Below, in pieces: positions 1-8,332 of a stretch of 64,000 nt of DNA (within the stretch, counting starts at the first letter, position 1; every line of letters starts with the position of its first letter). The stretch lies in the NCBI RefSeq assembly GCF_015326965.1, contig NZ_CP017659.1:3848501-3912500 (forward strand), read 5' to 3'. Position numbers and translations under genes: made by a program. The notes beneath the pieces were generated by a model. It saw only the letters and a list, made by a program, of their open reading frames with translations. It did no database searches and had not been told where the DNA came from. This DNA comes from Paenibacillus sp. JZ16. Its GTDB lineage: Bacteria > Bacillota > Bacilli > Paenibacillales > Paenibacillaceae.

Positions 1-580
1 GCCCGCCGGATTCCGTTGCCGGAATACGCTGAACACGGTGCGCGCCGCTCTCGAATTTCATTTTGCTGTATGCGCCGCGGCCATTGATCATGAAGATCAC
101 TTCCTTGAAGCCGCCCAGATCGTTCGTGTTGACGTCCATCAGTTCAACCTTCCAGCCTTGAGTATCCGCATAACGGGTATACATCCGGTACAGGTCGGAA
201 GCAAACAGCGCCGCCTCGTCGCCGCCGGCAGCGCCGCGAATCTCGATGATCACGTTCTTGTCATCGTTCGGGTCCTTCGGCAGCAGCAAGATCCGAATCT
301 TCTCCGCCAGCTCTTGCTCGCGCTGGGTAAGCTCCTCGATCTCCATTTTCACCATTTCGCGCATTTCGTCATCCAACTTTTCGCCCTGCATGGTTTTGGC
401 AGCTTCGAGCTCTTCAATTACATTTTTATATTCAACATAAGCCTCATAAGCAGGCTGTAAATCGGATTGTTCTTTGGAATAATCCCTGAGCTTCTTGGAG
501 TCATTAGCGACATCGGGATCGCACAACAGCTCACTTAACTTCTCGTAACGGTCCGCAAGGGATTGTAATCGGTCCAACAA
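1..580 (-). CDS. prfA: Peptide chain release factor 1, N-terminal part (cut by window edge)
   Basis: The reverse strand encodes the first 193 residues of RF1, which frees finished proteins at UAA and UAG stop codons. The visible part has the helical N-terminal domain (starting [15 protein letters not shown]) followed by the core segment with [20 protein letters not shown] and [14 protein letters not shown], which is diagnostic of class I release factors. The GGQ loop and stop-codon recognition motif lie beyond position 1. The start is a TTG (two TTG codons in a row) with GAGGTG eight bases upstream; no ATG is available there. It is the first gene of its transcript as far as the window shows. 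Confidence 0.95.
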   Translation of the reverse strand, partial: MLDRLQSLADRYEKLSELLCDPDVANDSKKLRDYSKEQSDLQPAYEAYVEYKNVIEELEAAKTMQGEKLDDEMREMVKMEIEELTQREQELAEKIRILLLPKDPNDDKNVIIEIRGAAGGDEAALFASDLYRMYTRYADTQGWKVELMDVNTNDLGGFKEVIFMINGRGAYSKMKFESGAHRVQRIPATESGG

Positions 581-731
581 AGGAATTCACCTCTCTAAGA
601 TATATTCCTGAAGATATGCCTTTTTGCACTCCATTTCGCATCACAATGAAGTGTAAACGACTTTTTATTTTACCATGAAACGACGCATTTGACTAGCAGG
701 CAGTTGACCGCACGGAAAGGTTCTCCCCTTC

Positions 732-773
732 AAAAAAACCACGGTCCCATGCACAAAGTGACATGGAGCCATG
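732..773 (-). terminator. Rho-independent terminator after ychF
   Basis: On the minus strand a 13-bp imperfect stem (CCATGGCTCCATG pairing with CATGGGACCGTGG) is followed by seven T residues, about 20 bases past the ychF stop. It separates ychF from prfA. Confidence 0.8.
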
Positions 774-793
774 GCCTTTGAATACTTCAATTC

Positions 794-1894
794 CTACACA
801 TTGAAACGGAAGTGCATCACATCGCCGTCATTCACAACGTACTCTTTGCCTTCCAGGCGAAGCTGTCCGCGTTCCTTCGCGCCGTTCATCGATCCGGCTG
901 CAACGAGGTCATCGTAAGCTACAACCTCTGCACGAATGAAGCCGCGTTCGAAGTCGGTATGAATCACGCCTGCCGCTTGCGGAGCTTTCGTTCCTTTACG
1001 GATCGTCCAGGCACGCACTTCCTGCACGCCTGCCGTAAAGTAAGTGTACAATCCCAGCAGACTGTAAGCAGCCTTGATGAGACGGTTCAAACCGGATTCT
1101 TCCAGACCCAGCTCCTCAAGGAACATCGCTTTGTCCTCGCCTTCAAGCTCGGCAATTTCGGCTTCAACCTTCGCGCTGATCGGAACCACGATCGCGTTCT
1201 CCGCAGCCGCGAAATCACGAACCTGCTGTACATAAGGGTTGCTGTCGGCTTCCGCAACGCCGTCTTCGCTCAGGTTAGCCGCGTATAGCACCGGCTTCAA
1301 TGTCAGCAAGTGCAAATCGCGAACAATCAGCTTCTCATCATCGCTCAGCTCCACGCTGCGTGCCGGTTGATCGTTATAAAGAGCTTCCTTCAGGCGCTCC
1401 AGCAGCTCTACTTCCTGAGCATACTGCTTGTTGCCGCCCTTCATGTTCTTCTTCGCGCGGTCAATCCGCTTCTCCACGCTGTCGAGATCCGCAAGGATCA
1501 GCTCCAAATTAATCGTCTGGATATCGCTGACCGGGTTCACTTTACCGTCAACGTGGGTAATGTTCTCGTCTTCAAAGCAGCGAACAACATGAACGATGGC
1601 ATCCACTTCACGAATATGGGCAAGAAACTTGTTCCCAAGACCTTCCCCTTTGCTCGCCCCGCGGACCAAGCCCGCGATGTCCACGAATTCAAAAGCGGTT
1701 GGTACCGTTTTGTTCGGTTGAACCAGCTCGGTCAGCTTGTCGAGGCGCTCATCCGGCACTTCCACAACACCGACGTTTGGATCAATCGTACAGAACGGAT
1801 AGTTGGCCGATTCGGCGCCCGCTTGCGTGATCGCATTAAACAATGTTGATTTGCCGACGTTTGGCAAACCGACGATTCCTGCTTTTAAAGCCAT
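794..1894 (-). CDS. ychF: Redox-regulated ATPase/GTPase YchF (Obg-related)
   Basis: A 366-residue ribosome-associated nucleotide hydrolase of the Obg/HflX superclass. The P-loop is GLPNVGKS at residues 9-16 and the DxxG switch is DIAGLVRG near 72. The usual NKxD base-recognition motif is replaced by NLSE near residue 205, which in this family goes with ATP rather than GTP preference. The C-terminus is the TGS domain ending [11 protein letters not shown]. Length is normal for YchF. The start ATG follows an AAGGAG box. It has its own promoter and terminator and is probably monocistronic. YchF is linked to translation and oxidative-stress responses in other bacteria; nothing here adds to that. 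Confidence 0.95.
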   Translation of the reverse strand: MALKAGIVGLPNVGKSTLFNAITQAGAESANYPFCTIDPNVGVVEVPDERLDKLTELVQPNKTVPTAFEFVDIAGLVRGASKGEGLGNKFLAHIREVDAIVHVVRCFEDENITHVDGKVNPVSDIQTINLELILADLDSVEKRIDRAKKNMKGGNKQYAQEVELLERLKEALYNDQPARSVELSDDEKLIVRDLHLLTLKPVLYAANLSEDGVAEADSNPYVQQVRDFAAAENAIVVPISAKVEAEIAELEGEDKAMFLEELGLEESGLNRLIKAAYSLLGLYTYFTAGVQEVRAWTIRKGTKAPQAAGVIHTDFERGFIRAEVVAYDDLVAAGSMNGAKERGQLRLEGKEYVVNDGDVMHFRFNV

Positions 1895-1998
1895 TTATGT
1901 GACAACTCCTTATCAGGTTTACTTCTATATTTGTAAGTATTACACAACTTCGGTTCTTACCGCCGAAGCTACTAATCGTAAGCTAAACAATCTTATTA

Positions 1999-2026
1999 AT
2001 TATAGCAGATACCCGATAGACTTCAA
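1999..2026 (-). promoter_or_regulatory. Predicted sigma-A promoter of ychF
   Basis: On the minus strand TTGAAG and a perfect TATAAT are separated by 16 bp, about 105 bp upstream of the ychF start. Confidence 0.55.
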
Positions 2027-2079
2027 CACGAATATACTGCCATCGCTTTAAAGTAGATCCCGCCAATCACCCCGGCCAT

Positions 2080-3195
2080 TCAAACGCGAATCAGCCGTTG
2101 GGTTGACTTCAGCGCATCGATATTCCCCGCGCCGATTCCGAACATCGCCGTCCGCAGCTCCAACTCCACCTGGGCAAGCCGCTGATCCAGCGCTTCCACC
2201 GATTCGACGGCCGATCCCAGGAGTCCACGCCCGAAGCCTGCCAGATCGGCGCCAAGCGAGAGCGCTTTAGCGGCATCAACGCCGCTTTGCAGCCCGCCGC
2301 TGCCGATAAGCGCACAGGTTGGCGCAGCTTCACGCACCTCCACGATGCATTCCGCGGTAGGATTGCCCCACCCGGCGAAAGCTTCAGCCGCAGCGCGGCG
2401 AACCGGATCCGGGCTGCGGAATTTTTCAACCTGGCTCCATGAGGTACCGCCCGCACCAGCCACGTCGATGAAGGCCGCCCCGATATTCAGCAGATTCCGC
2501 GCCGTTTCACCATCGATGCCCCATCCGACTTCTTTAATGCCGACCGGTACCGAAAGCGTACGGCACAGATCCTCAATTCGCTTAAGCAAACGGCCAAACC
2601 GTGTATTTCCTTCCGGCTGAAACACCTCTTGAAGTCCGTTTAAATGAAGAACCAGCATGTCCGCCCCCGCGATATCCACCGCCCGCTGACAATCGTCAAG
2701 GCCAAAGCCATAGTTCAGCTGCACCGCTCCAAGGTTGGCGATAACCGGCACGCTTGGCGCACTCTCCCTGACACGGAAAGTGGGAGCAAGCTCCTCCTTC
2801 TCCACCGCTGCCCGCACGGAGCCTACCCCAAGTGCCCAGCCGCGCCGCTGCGCGGCTTCAGCCAGACGTCTATTGATCTCTCCCGTGGCCTTGCTTCCCC
2901 CAGTCATGGAGCTGATCAGAAATGGGGTTCGTACGGAAAAACCAAGAAATGCAGTGTCCAGCTTAATATCTTCAAAGTCGATTTCCGGCAGTGCGGAGTG
3001 ACGGAAACGGTAACGTTCAAAACCGGTGGTTACCCCTACGGAGCCAACTTCTTCATTCAGGCATAAGCGTACATGCTCTATTTTTCGTTCGCCCGTAGGC
3101 ACTTCCGGCACCAGCCTGCCCTCGGGTCTTTCCAAACCTCTGCCTGAAATGGTTTCAGCTGGTTGACCCGCGGTCTCTTTATGTTCTGAATTCAT
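2080..3195 (-). CDS. fni: Isopentenyl-diphosphate delta-isomerase, type 2 (FMN-dependent)
   Basis: A 371-residue TIM-barrel flavoenzyme interconverting isopentenyl and dimethylallyl diphosphate. Family signatures in order: RKIEHVRLCL near the N-terminus, FLISSMTGG near residue 95, NLGAVQLNYG, VLHLNGLQE, GIKEVGWGI, DVAGAGGTSW and a phosphate/FMN-binding GSGGLQSGVDAAKALSLGAD with GFGRGLLG near the C-terminus. The N-terminus is about 35 residues longer than the shortest homologues, but the ATG follows a clear AAGGAGG box. The type 2 enzyme is unrelated to the Nudix-type Idi and is typical of Gram-positive bacteria. A hairpin (GCTTATC pairing with GATAAGC, 3218-3236) sits just upstream of the ribosome binding site and could modulate translation. 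Confidence 0.93.
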   Translation of the reverse strand: MNSEHKETAGQPAETISGRGLERPEGRLVPEVPTGERKIEHVRLCLNEEVGSVGVTTGFERYRFRHSALPEIDFEDIKLDTAFLGFSVRTPFLISSMTGGSKATGEINRRLAEAAQRRGWALGVGSVRAAVEKEELAPTFRVRESAPSVPVIANLGAVQLNYGFGLDDCQRAVDIAGADMLVLHLNGLQEVFQPEGNTRFGRLLKRIEDLCRTLSVPVGIKEVGWGIDGETARNLLNIGAAFIDVAGAGGTSWSQVEKFRSPDPVRRAAAEAFAGWGNPTAECIVEVREAAPTCALIGSGGLQSGVDAAKALSLGADLAGFGRGLLGSAVESVEALDQRLAQVELELRTAMFGIGAGNIDALKSTQRLIRV

Positions 3196-3502
3196 CCCGT
3201 GCCTCCTTATCCACTTCGCTTATCCTTTAGATAAGCCATATATAAGCATATCATTGGCATCAGGTTATCCCGCCTGCATGATATGCACATCATCCATTAG
3301 CAAAAATATAAACGACTCGGTCTTGACCCATTCTACCGCATGTTTTGAAAAAACAAACCCGAATATCATTCTACCCCGGCTTCCTAGGATCAACTCCGTC
3401 TCCATATCTCACACTTGCTGAATTGCAGAAACGAAGAGTGCGTCAGAACGGGACTTTCATGTTAATTAACGGTATACAACAGCGCTAGGAGGATGGGCTA
3501 TC
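3196..3502. other. Intergenic region between divergent fni and the phospholipase-D-like gene
   Basis: No convincing gene. The fni side holds the GCTTATC/GATAAGC hairpin next to its ribosome binding site and weak -10-like boxes (TAGAAT on the minus strand near 3345 and 3375). The plus-strand side ends with AGGAGG at 3487-3492, which serves the TTG start at 3503. No strong promoter could be assigned for either gene. Confidence 0.5.
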
Positions 3503-5047
3503 TTGGGTTTTCGCCATTTCATTCATAACCGCAATTCAGAAAATCTACCTACAACCGATCCAGGCACGCTGCTCGCGTCAGGGAAACCGAATACCAAAAG
3601 CTCCCGAACGCGAACAACGATTTTCATCTGCCTTGTCCTTCTTATTCTATGGCTCATCGGCGTGATGATCTATCAGACTCATAAGCCACTACCGAAAGGG
3701 ATCTCCTATGAAAGCCCGCTGTACCAGAGCGACGTTAAAATGTGGACCGACCTGACCTACCCCGGACCGGATGGTCAACCGGTACATGATCGCGAAATCG
3801 GACCGCGCATCGGTCAAATTATCGACGAATCCCGAAAATTCCTGGTTATCGATATGTTTCTGTTCAACGGCTACGCTCATAAAGATCAGGATTACCCCAA
3901 AGTTAGCAAAGAACTTGCCCATCGCCTTGTTGCCCATAAGAAGAAATATCCCGATATGGATATCTTCTTTATTTCCGATGAAGTGAATACCGGGTATGGC
4001 TCCTATTCGCTGCCGGAATTCGAGGCGATGGAGGCTGCCGGCATTCATGTAATCATGACCGATGTCGACCGGCTGCGAGACTCCACGCCCGCCTATTCTG
4101 CCGTATGGCGCACATTCTTCCAATGGTTTGGCCAGTCGGGCACGGGGACACTCCCCAATCTGATGGCCAACGAAGCACCCGATATTACGGTGCGCTCCTA
4201 TCTGAAGCTGCTGAACGTGAAGGCCAATCACCGTAAAGTCGTCATCAGCGAGAACACCGCGCTGGTCACATCTGCCAACATCCATGACGCCAGCGCGTTC
4301 CACTCGAACATCGCCTTCGAAACGAGCGGGGACATCATCGGGGATATGCTTGCAGCCGAGCAAGCCGCCGTTAACCTTACAAGCCCGATCAAACTGCCGG
4401 AGTATGAGCCGTGCTCAAAGCCACCTCTGCAGCCTTCAGGTCAAGCTAACGATGTCGATGTTCGTTATTTGACGGAAGGGAAAATTTATAAATATGTTCT
4501 GGAGGCCATCGAGCAATCACAGCCCGGGGATACGCTCTGGATGGGGATGTTCTATCTGGCTGACAGCAAAGTCATGGACCAGCTTCTAAAAGCTTCGGAC
4601 CGCGGTGTTGATATACGCCTCATCCTGGATCCGAACCAGAACGCCTTCGGCCGGGATAAGATCGGCATCCCCAACCGTCCGGCTGCGGCCGAGCTCATCA
4701 AGAAATCCAAAGGGAACATCTCCATCCGCTGGTACAACACCGGTACGGAGCAGTATCATACCAAGCTCATGTACATTGCCAAACCGACGGGAAAATCCGT
4801 CATTACCGGCGGGTCGACCAATTTTACCCAGCGGAATCTGGCCGATCTCAACCTGGAAAACAACTTGTGGATAGCCGCGCCTAAAGATCATCCGCTTACC
4901 CGGGATCTGGACCGTTACTTTCATCGAATATGGTTCAACGAAGGCGCAGCCTTTAGCCTCGAAGCCGAGGCTTACCAAGGAGAAACGACATGGATGAAGA
5001 ACATCCTGTTTAAACTGCAAAAATGGCTGGGCTTCACAACCTTTTAA
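3503..5047 (+). CDS. Membrane-anchored phospholipase D-like protein
   Basis: A 514-residue protein with one N-terminal transmembrane segment (about residues 34-52) and a large, probably extracytoplasmic domain with two phospholipase-D repeats. The first HKD-type site is NHRKVVISENTALVTSANI (the usual Asp after the Lys is not obvious). The second is YHTKLMYIAKPTGKSVITGGSTNF. PLD-superfamily enzymes move phosphatidyl groups or cut phosphodiesters; the substrate here is unknown. The start is TTG, placed ten bases after AGGAGG; an ATG at 3493 is out of frame and dismissed. It converges on a cardiolipin synthase, so both genes may act on membrane phospholipid, but they are on opposite strands and not one operon. 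Confidence 0.8.
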   Translation: MGFRHFIHNRNSENLPTTDPGTLLASGKPNTKSSRTRTTIFICLVLLILWLIGVMIYQTHKPLPKGISYESPLYQSDVKMWTDLTYPGPDGQPVHDREIGPRIGQIIDESRKFLVIDMFLFNGYAHKDQDYPKVSKELAHRLVAHKKKYPDMDIFFISDEVNTGYGSYSLPEFEAMEAAGIHVIMTDVDRLRDSTPAYSAVWRTFFQWFGQSGTGTLPNLMANEAPDITVRSYLKLLNVKANHRKVVISENTALVTSANIHDASAFHSNIAFETSGDIIGDMLAAEQAAVNLTSPIKLPEYEPCSKPPLQPSGQANDVDVRYLTEGKIYKYVLEAIEQSQPGDTLWMGMFYLADSKVMDQLLKASDRGVDIRLILDPNQNAFGRDKIGIPNRPAAAELIKKSKGNISIRWYNTGTEQYHTKLMYIAKPTGKSVITGGSTNFTQRNLADLNLENNLWIAAPKDHPLTRDLDRYFHRIWFNEGAAFSLEAEAYQGETTWMKNILFKLQKWLGFTTF

Positions 5048-5118
5048 CAGTTCCTTCAATAGTATGTATGTACTCGTATGAAGGCGGTCTAGGCCTGAAT
5101 GGCCAACCTCCGCTTGGC

Positions 5119-6621
5119 CTACAGCAGAGGTGACATCAGTCGGGCGGCCGACTCCAGCAGCCGGGTCATGATTCTCTTTTTACGGGTATGGTTGCGATCG
5201 TACAGGAGGGCGGATTCCAGATCCTGCTCGAAATCGGATACCAGCCTGCCAACACTTTCCGTATGAACGAGTAAAGCGTTAACCTCAAAATTAAGGTGGA
5301 AGCTCCGCATGTCCATGTTAGCCGTGCCAATGGTTGCAACCTCGCCGTCAACGATCAGCAGCTTCGAGTGCATGAACCCTTTTTCATATTCATATACCCT
5401 TACCCCGGCGTCCAGCAGATCCGGAAAATAGGAATGGGAAGCCAGAAAGGGCAGCCATTTGTCCGGCTTCGAAGGAAACAGAATCCGTACATCAAGACCG
5501 GACAGGGCAGCAACCCTGAGCGCGGTGAATATGTCTTCATCCGGTATAAAATACGGCGTAGCCAGCCATACCGACTTGCGAGCCGACACAATCATGGAGA
5601 AGAAAATGTTCTTCAGGGCTCTTCGCTCATTGTCCGGTCCGCTTGCGATAATCTGAACGGCACCGGCACGACTCTCCAGTAAATCCGGTGAATAATAGAT
5701 CGGCTCACTCGGCTGCTCTCCCGTCATGTACTGCCAATCCTGCAGAAAGACAACCTGGAGCGTTCTGACGGCCTCTCCGCGAACAAGCATATGGGTATCA
5801 CGCCAGAAACCGAATGCCTTGCTGCGGCTTAAATACTCATCCCCTACATTCAATCCCCCAACGAATCCGACACTCCCGTCAATCACAACGATTTTGCGAT
5901 GATTGCGGTAATTTACACGGCTCGTGAAGAAAATCGTCTTTGGACTGCCGAATACGGCGACCTGTACACCCGCATCCCTCATCTCCTGCAAAAAGGAAGG
6001 CGGCAGCTGCAAGCTGCCAACGGCGTCCACCATAAACCGAACGGCAACCCCCTCTCTCGCCTTCCGAATTAATATTTCCTGGATCTGCGTTCCGATCGCA
6101 TCCGGACGGTAAATGTAATATTCCATATGAATGTGATGCGCCGCTTGCTCCAGCTCCGTTATCAAGGCTGCAAATGTCTCCTCCCCGTCGGTCAGCACCT
6201 TGGTATCGCTCGAGAAGGAAATCGGCGTGCGTGCCAGGCGGGTAGACAGCTGAAGGAGCTGCTGCACTTCGGGCTTAAAGCAGGAAATGTCCGGGGTGTT
6301 CTTGCGGAGCACTTCGCTGGTGTATACCAGAACGTCCTTACGTGCCTTTTTGTCGTATTTCCTTCGCTTGAAATAGTTCTGTCCAAACAAAAAATAAAAC
6401 ACAAGCCCCACGATAGGGACTAACGCCAAGAGCAGAATCCAGGCCATCGTGCTGGTGGGATGACGGTTCTCCATAAAAATCATGAAACCGATGGATACTA
6501 CGGTTAGCGTGGAGAATATCCCGATAATGGTCCCGGTCGTCTTCCCGAAATAATCCAGGCCAAAATAATAAAACGCGAACAAAAGCGCGGTAATCAATAC
6601 AGCCTGTATTCCCTTTCTCAT
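5119..6621 (-). CDS. cls: Cardiolipin synthase
   Basis: A 500-residue integral membrane enzyme that condenses two phosphatidylglycerols into cardiolipin and glycerol. Two hydrophobic N-terminal segments (about residues 8-25 and 30-50, then a third around 58-80) precede the conserved EYYIYRPDAIG region. The two catalytic HKD motifs are intact: HRKIVVIDGSVGFVGGLN near 240 and HSKLLIVDGEVATIGTANMDMRSF beginning at 418. The length is typical of Bacillales ClsA. It ends 71 bp from the end of the convergent phospholipase-D-like gene. No other lipid gene is adjacent on its own strand. Confidence 0.93.
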   Translation of the reverse strand: MRKGIQAVLITALLFAFYYFGLDYFGKTTGTIIGIFSTLTVVSIGFMIFMENRHPTSTMAWILLLALVPIVGLVFYFLFGQNYFKRRKYDKKARKDVLVYTSEVLRKNTPDISCFKPEVQQLLQLSTRLARTPISFSSDTKVLTDGEETFAALITELEQAAHHIHMEYYIYRPDAIGTQIQEILIRKAREGVAVRFMVDAVGSLQLPPSFLQEMRDAGVQVAVFGSPKTIFFTSRVNYRNHRKIVVIDGSVGFVGGLNVGDEYLSRSKAFGFWRDTHMLVRGEAVRTLQVVFLQDWQYMTGEQPSEPIYYSPDLLESRAGAVQIIASGPDNERRALKNIFFSMIVSARKSVWLATPYFIPDEDIFTALRVAALSGLDVRILFPSKPDKWLPFLASHSYFPDLLDAGVRVYEYEKGFMHSKLLIVDGEVATIGTANMDMRSFHLNFEVNALLVHTESVGRLVSDFEQDLESALLYDRNHTRKKRIMTRLLESAARLMSPLL

Positions 6622-6761
6622 ATCGTATACCCCTTGTTCTTCATCGTTAATGTCTCTATGTATGTACGATGCTGGTCACACCATATTCTACATGATCTCC
6701 CCCAGGAACTAAAGACTGTTCTCCGCGAGCTGACAAGGGACCGACGCCCCAAAATAAAATA

Positions 6762-6812
6762 TTGACAATGGTAACGCCATTTGTTAAAAATATAACTAAC
6801 GACCGTTAGTTA
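6762..6812 (+). promoter_or_regulatory. Promoter with TetR-type operator before the ykkCD regulator
   Basis: TTGACA at 6762-6767 is the -35 box; the -10 near 6784-6790 (TTAAAA) is weak. Immediately downstream, 6793-6812 is a perfect inverted repeat TAACTAACG-AC-CGTTAGTTA (9-bp arms, 2-bp spacer) ending just before the ribosome binding site. Its place suggests autorepression of the TetR gene and of the SMR genes behind it. Confidence 0.7.
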
Positions 6813-6823
6813 GGAGGAGTGTT

Positions 6824-7420
6824 ATGAGTGCCGCCGATATTAAGCAATCCGCCCTTGCCCACTTTGCCAAAAACGGTTACGAAGGGGCATCGCTAAAACA
6901 TATTGCAGACGACTGCGGGATCAAAAAACCGTCGATTTACGCCCATTTTTCGAGTAAGAACGATTTGTTTCTGCAGGTGCTTCAGGACGTATTCCAGCGT
7001 CAAGAGGAGTCGATGGTGGCCTATTTTCTAAACCATGCCGATTGGCCGCTGGAGCAGCAGCTGCACGGATTTCTTGAAAGCCGTCTCCAAGCCTATCGTC
7101 TGGATGATGAAGTGCGGTTCTTCATGCGAATGGCCTTCTTTCCGCCAAGTACGCTGTATGACGAAGTGATGGCGATGGTGTATCCGCTGCTGGATCAACA
7201 GGAGCAGAACTTGTCGAGGCTGCTTGCCGCGGGCTGTCCGGAGCATGGACGTATCATCCGTCATCCGCGCAATGCGGCGATTGCCTTTATGACCTTGGTG
7301 GATGGAATCCATCTGGAAACCGTGTACGGCGGGGAAGAACGGGCCATGAGACGTCTTGCAGCTGCTTGGCCAGTGTATTGGTTAGGGGTAACAAAGCAAC
7401 GATATAACCACAAGAGTTAA
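6824..7420 (+). CDS. TetR/AcrR-family repressor, probable regulator of ykkCD
   Basis: A 198-residue one-component repressor. The N-terminal helix-turn-helix (about residues 5-50, including YEGASLKHIADDCGIKKPSIYAHF) is canonical; the rest is the ligand-binding helical domain, about 150 residues with no assignable ligand. It starts at ATG after AGGAGGAG, with a perfect palindromic operator directly upstream. The two small multidrug resistance genes follow 105 bp downstream on the same strand, so they are the likely regulated genes, possibly within one transcript. Confidence 0.85.
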   Translation: MSAADIKQSALAHFAKNGYEGASLKHIADDCGIKKPSIYAHFSSKNDLFLQVLQDVFQRQEESMVAYFLNHADWPLEQQLHGFLESRLQAYRLDDEVRFFMRMAFFPPSTLYDEVMAMVYPLLDQQEQNLSRLLAAGCPEHGRIIRHPRNAAIAFMTLVDGIHLETVYGGEERAMRRLAAAWPVYWLGVTKQRYNHKS

Positions 7421-7473
7421 TGTCTCCTAATTTACGCATAATAAAGAGACTTAAGGAGAATAGGAACAGGAAT

Positions 7474-7500
7474 CGGTAACCGTGAGGGGTTACTGTTGTT
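7474..7500 (+). terminator. Weak hairpin between TetR and ykkC
   Basis: GTAACC-GTGAGG-GGTTAC forms a 6-bp stem with a 6-base loop, followed by TGTTGTTTT. It may be a partial terminator that lowers read-through from the regulator into ykkC. I looked here for the guanidine-I (ykkC) riboswitch core and did not see it. Confidence 0.35.
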
Positions 7501-7525
7501 TTCATAAAAGGAGTGAACCATCATA

Positions 7526-7867
7526 ATGAATCGCAACTGGATTTTTGTGCTGCTTGGTGGATTGGTTGAAATCATATGGGTGATGGGTTTGAAGCATTCC
7601 TCCAACATCTGGGAATGGATTGGAACCATAGCCGCCATTGCAGTCAGCTTCTATCTTATTATCGAGGCAGCCAAACGGCTGCCGGTCGGAACGGTGTATG
7701 CCGTATTCACGGGAATCGGTACAGCCGGAACGGTCGCGTCGGAGATGCTGTTCTTCGGTGAACCGTTTAAACTGGTCAAGGTGCTTCTGATCTGTGTGCT
7801 GCTGGCAGGCGTCATTGGCCTTAAGCTGGTTACGGCTGATCATGCGGAACCGGAGGTGAGCAAGTAA
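7526..7867 (+). CDS. ykkC: Small multidrug resistance (SMR) transporter subunit YkkC
   Basis: A 113-residue, four-helix SMR protein. The conserved membrane-embedded Glu is in GGLVEIIWVMGLKH (helix 1), and the signature PVGTVYAVFTGIGTAGTVASE follows in helix 3. Its closest remembered relative is Bacillus subtilis YkkC, with the same VGLKLVT-like end of helix 4. SMR pairs of this type form a heterodimer with YkkD. The family includes proton-coupled exporters of guanidinium or of cationic drugs. Here the upstream control is a TetR gene rather than the guanidine riboswitch found with the Bacillus pair, so a drug-export role is as likely as guanidine export. Confidence 0.85.
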   Translation: MNRNWIFVLLGGLVEIIWVMGLKHSSNIWEWIGTIAAIAVSFYLIIEAAKRLPVGTVYAVFTGIGTAGTVASEMLFFGEPFKLVKVLLICVLLAGVIGLKLVTADHAEPEVSK

Positions 7868-8181
7868 TGGCTTGGATTGCACTTGTGTTTGCAGGATTGT
7901 TCGAAATCGGCGGCGTCATCGGCATCAAAGGCGTGTCGGAGCGCAAGGGATGGCAATATGTACTGATTTTGGCCTTATCTTTTGCCGCCAGCTTCTCCCT
8001 CCTCTCCTACGCCATGACCGTACTGCCTATGGGTACCGCTTATGCCATCTGGACGGGAATCGGGACGGTGGGCGGCGCCATCACAGGGATGCTCCTGTTC
8101 GGTGAACCGAAGGAATGGCGGCGCGTGCTCTTTATCGCCATGATCCTGTGCTCGGCTGTCGGTCTGAAATTGATCAGTTAA
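7867..8181 (+). CDS. ykkD: Small multidrug resistance (SMR) transporter subunit YkkD
   Basis: A 104-residue four-helix SMR protein, the partner of YkkC. The helix-1 Glu is in AGLFEIGGVIGIKG; the signature PMGTAYAIWTGIGTVGGAITG and the FIAMILCSAVGLKL end match YkkD rather than EmrE-like homodimers. Stop and start codons of ykkC and ykkD overlap in TAATG, so translation is probably coupled, which favours equal amounts of the two subunits. A terminator follows, so the unit ends here. Confidence 0.87.
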   Translation: MAWIALVFAGLFEIGGVIGIKGVSERKGWQYVLILALSFAASFSLLSYAMTVLPMGTAYAIWTGIGTVGGAITGMLLFGEPKEWRRVLFIAMILCSAVGLKLIS

Positions 8182-8224
8182 TTACTTTTGTAAAATTTCA
8201 TAAGTTTTCAGAACCTAACGTAAA

Positions 8225-8261
8225 GGACGACCGTAGTAAAGTTGAAACGGTCGTTCTTTTT
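8225..8261 (+). terminator. Terminator after ykkD
   Basis: The stem GGACGACCGT pairs with ACGGTCGTTC and is followed by a T run. Its loop contains the TTGAAA that serves as the -35 box of the next gene, so the terminator and the next promoter share bases. Confidence 0.85.
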
Positions 8262-8292
8262 CATATATAATAACTCTTGACCTTATGGTCAA
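8242..8292 (+). promoter_or_regulatory. Promoter and operator of the yerO-swrC type unit
   Basis: TTGAAA (8242-8247) and perfect TATAAT (8266-8271) are spaced by 18 bp. The inverted repeat TTGACC-TTAT-GGTCAA at 8277-8292 covers the predicted transcription start, as expected for TetR autorepression. Confidence 0.7.
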
Positions 8293-8332
8293 TCCAAGAA
8301 CCGCAAAGTTCTCAAGTGAGGTGAGCTATTGA

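Noticed and set aside
3493..3496. ATG as start of the phospholipase-D-like gene
   Set aside because: It is out of frame with the long reading frame and only one base from the AGGAGG box; TTG at 3503 fits frame and spacing.
7421..7525. Guanidine-I (ykkC) riboswitch before ykkC
   Set aside because: The conserved core elements are not visible and the leader is too short between the TetR stop and the ykkC ribosome binding site.
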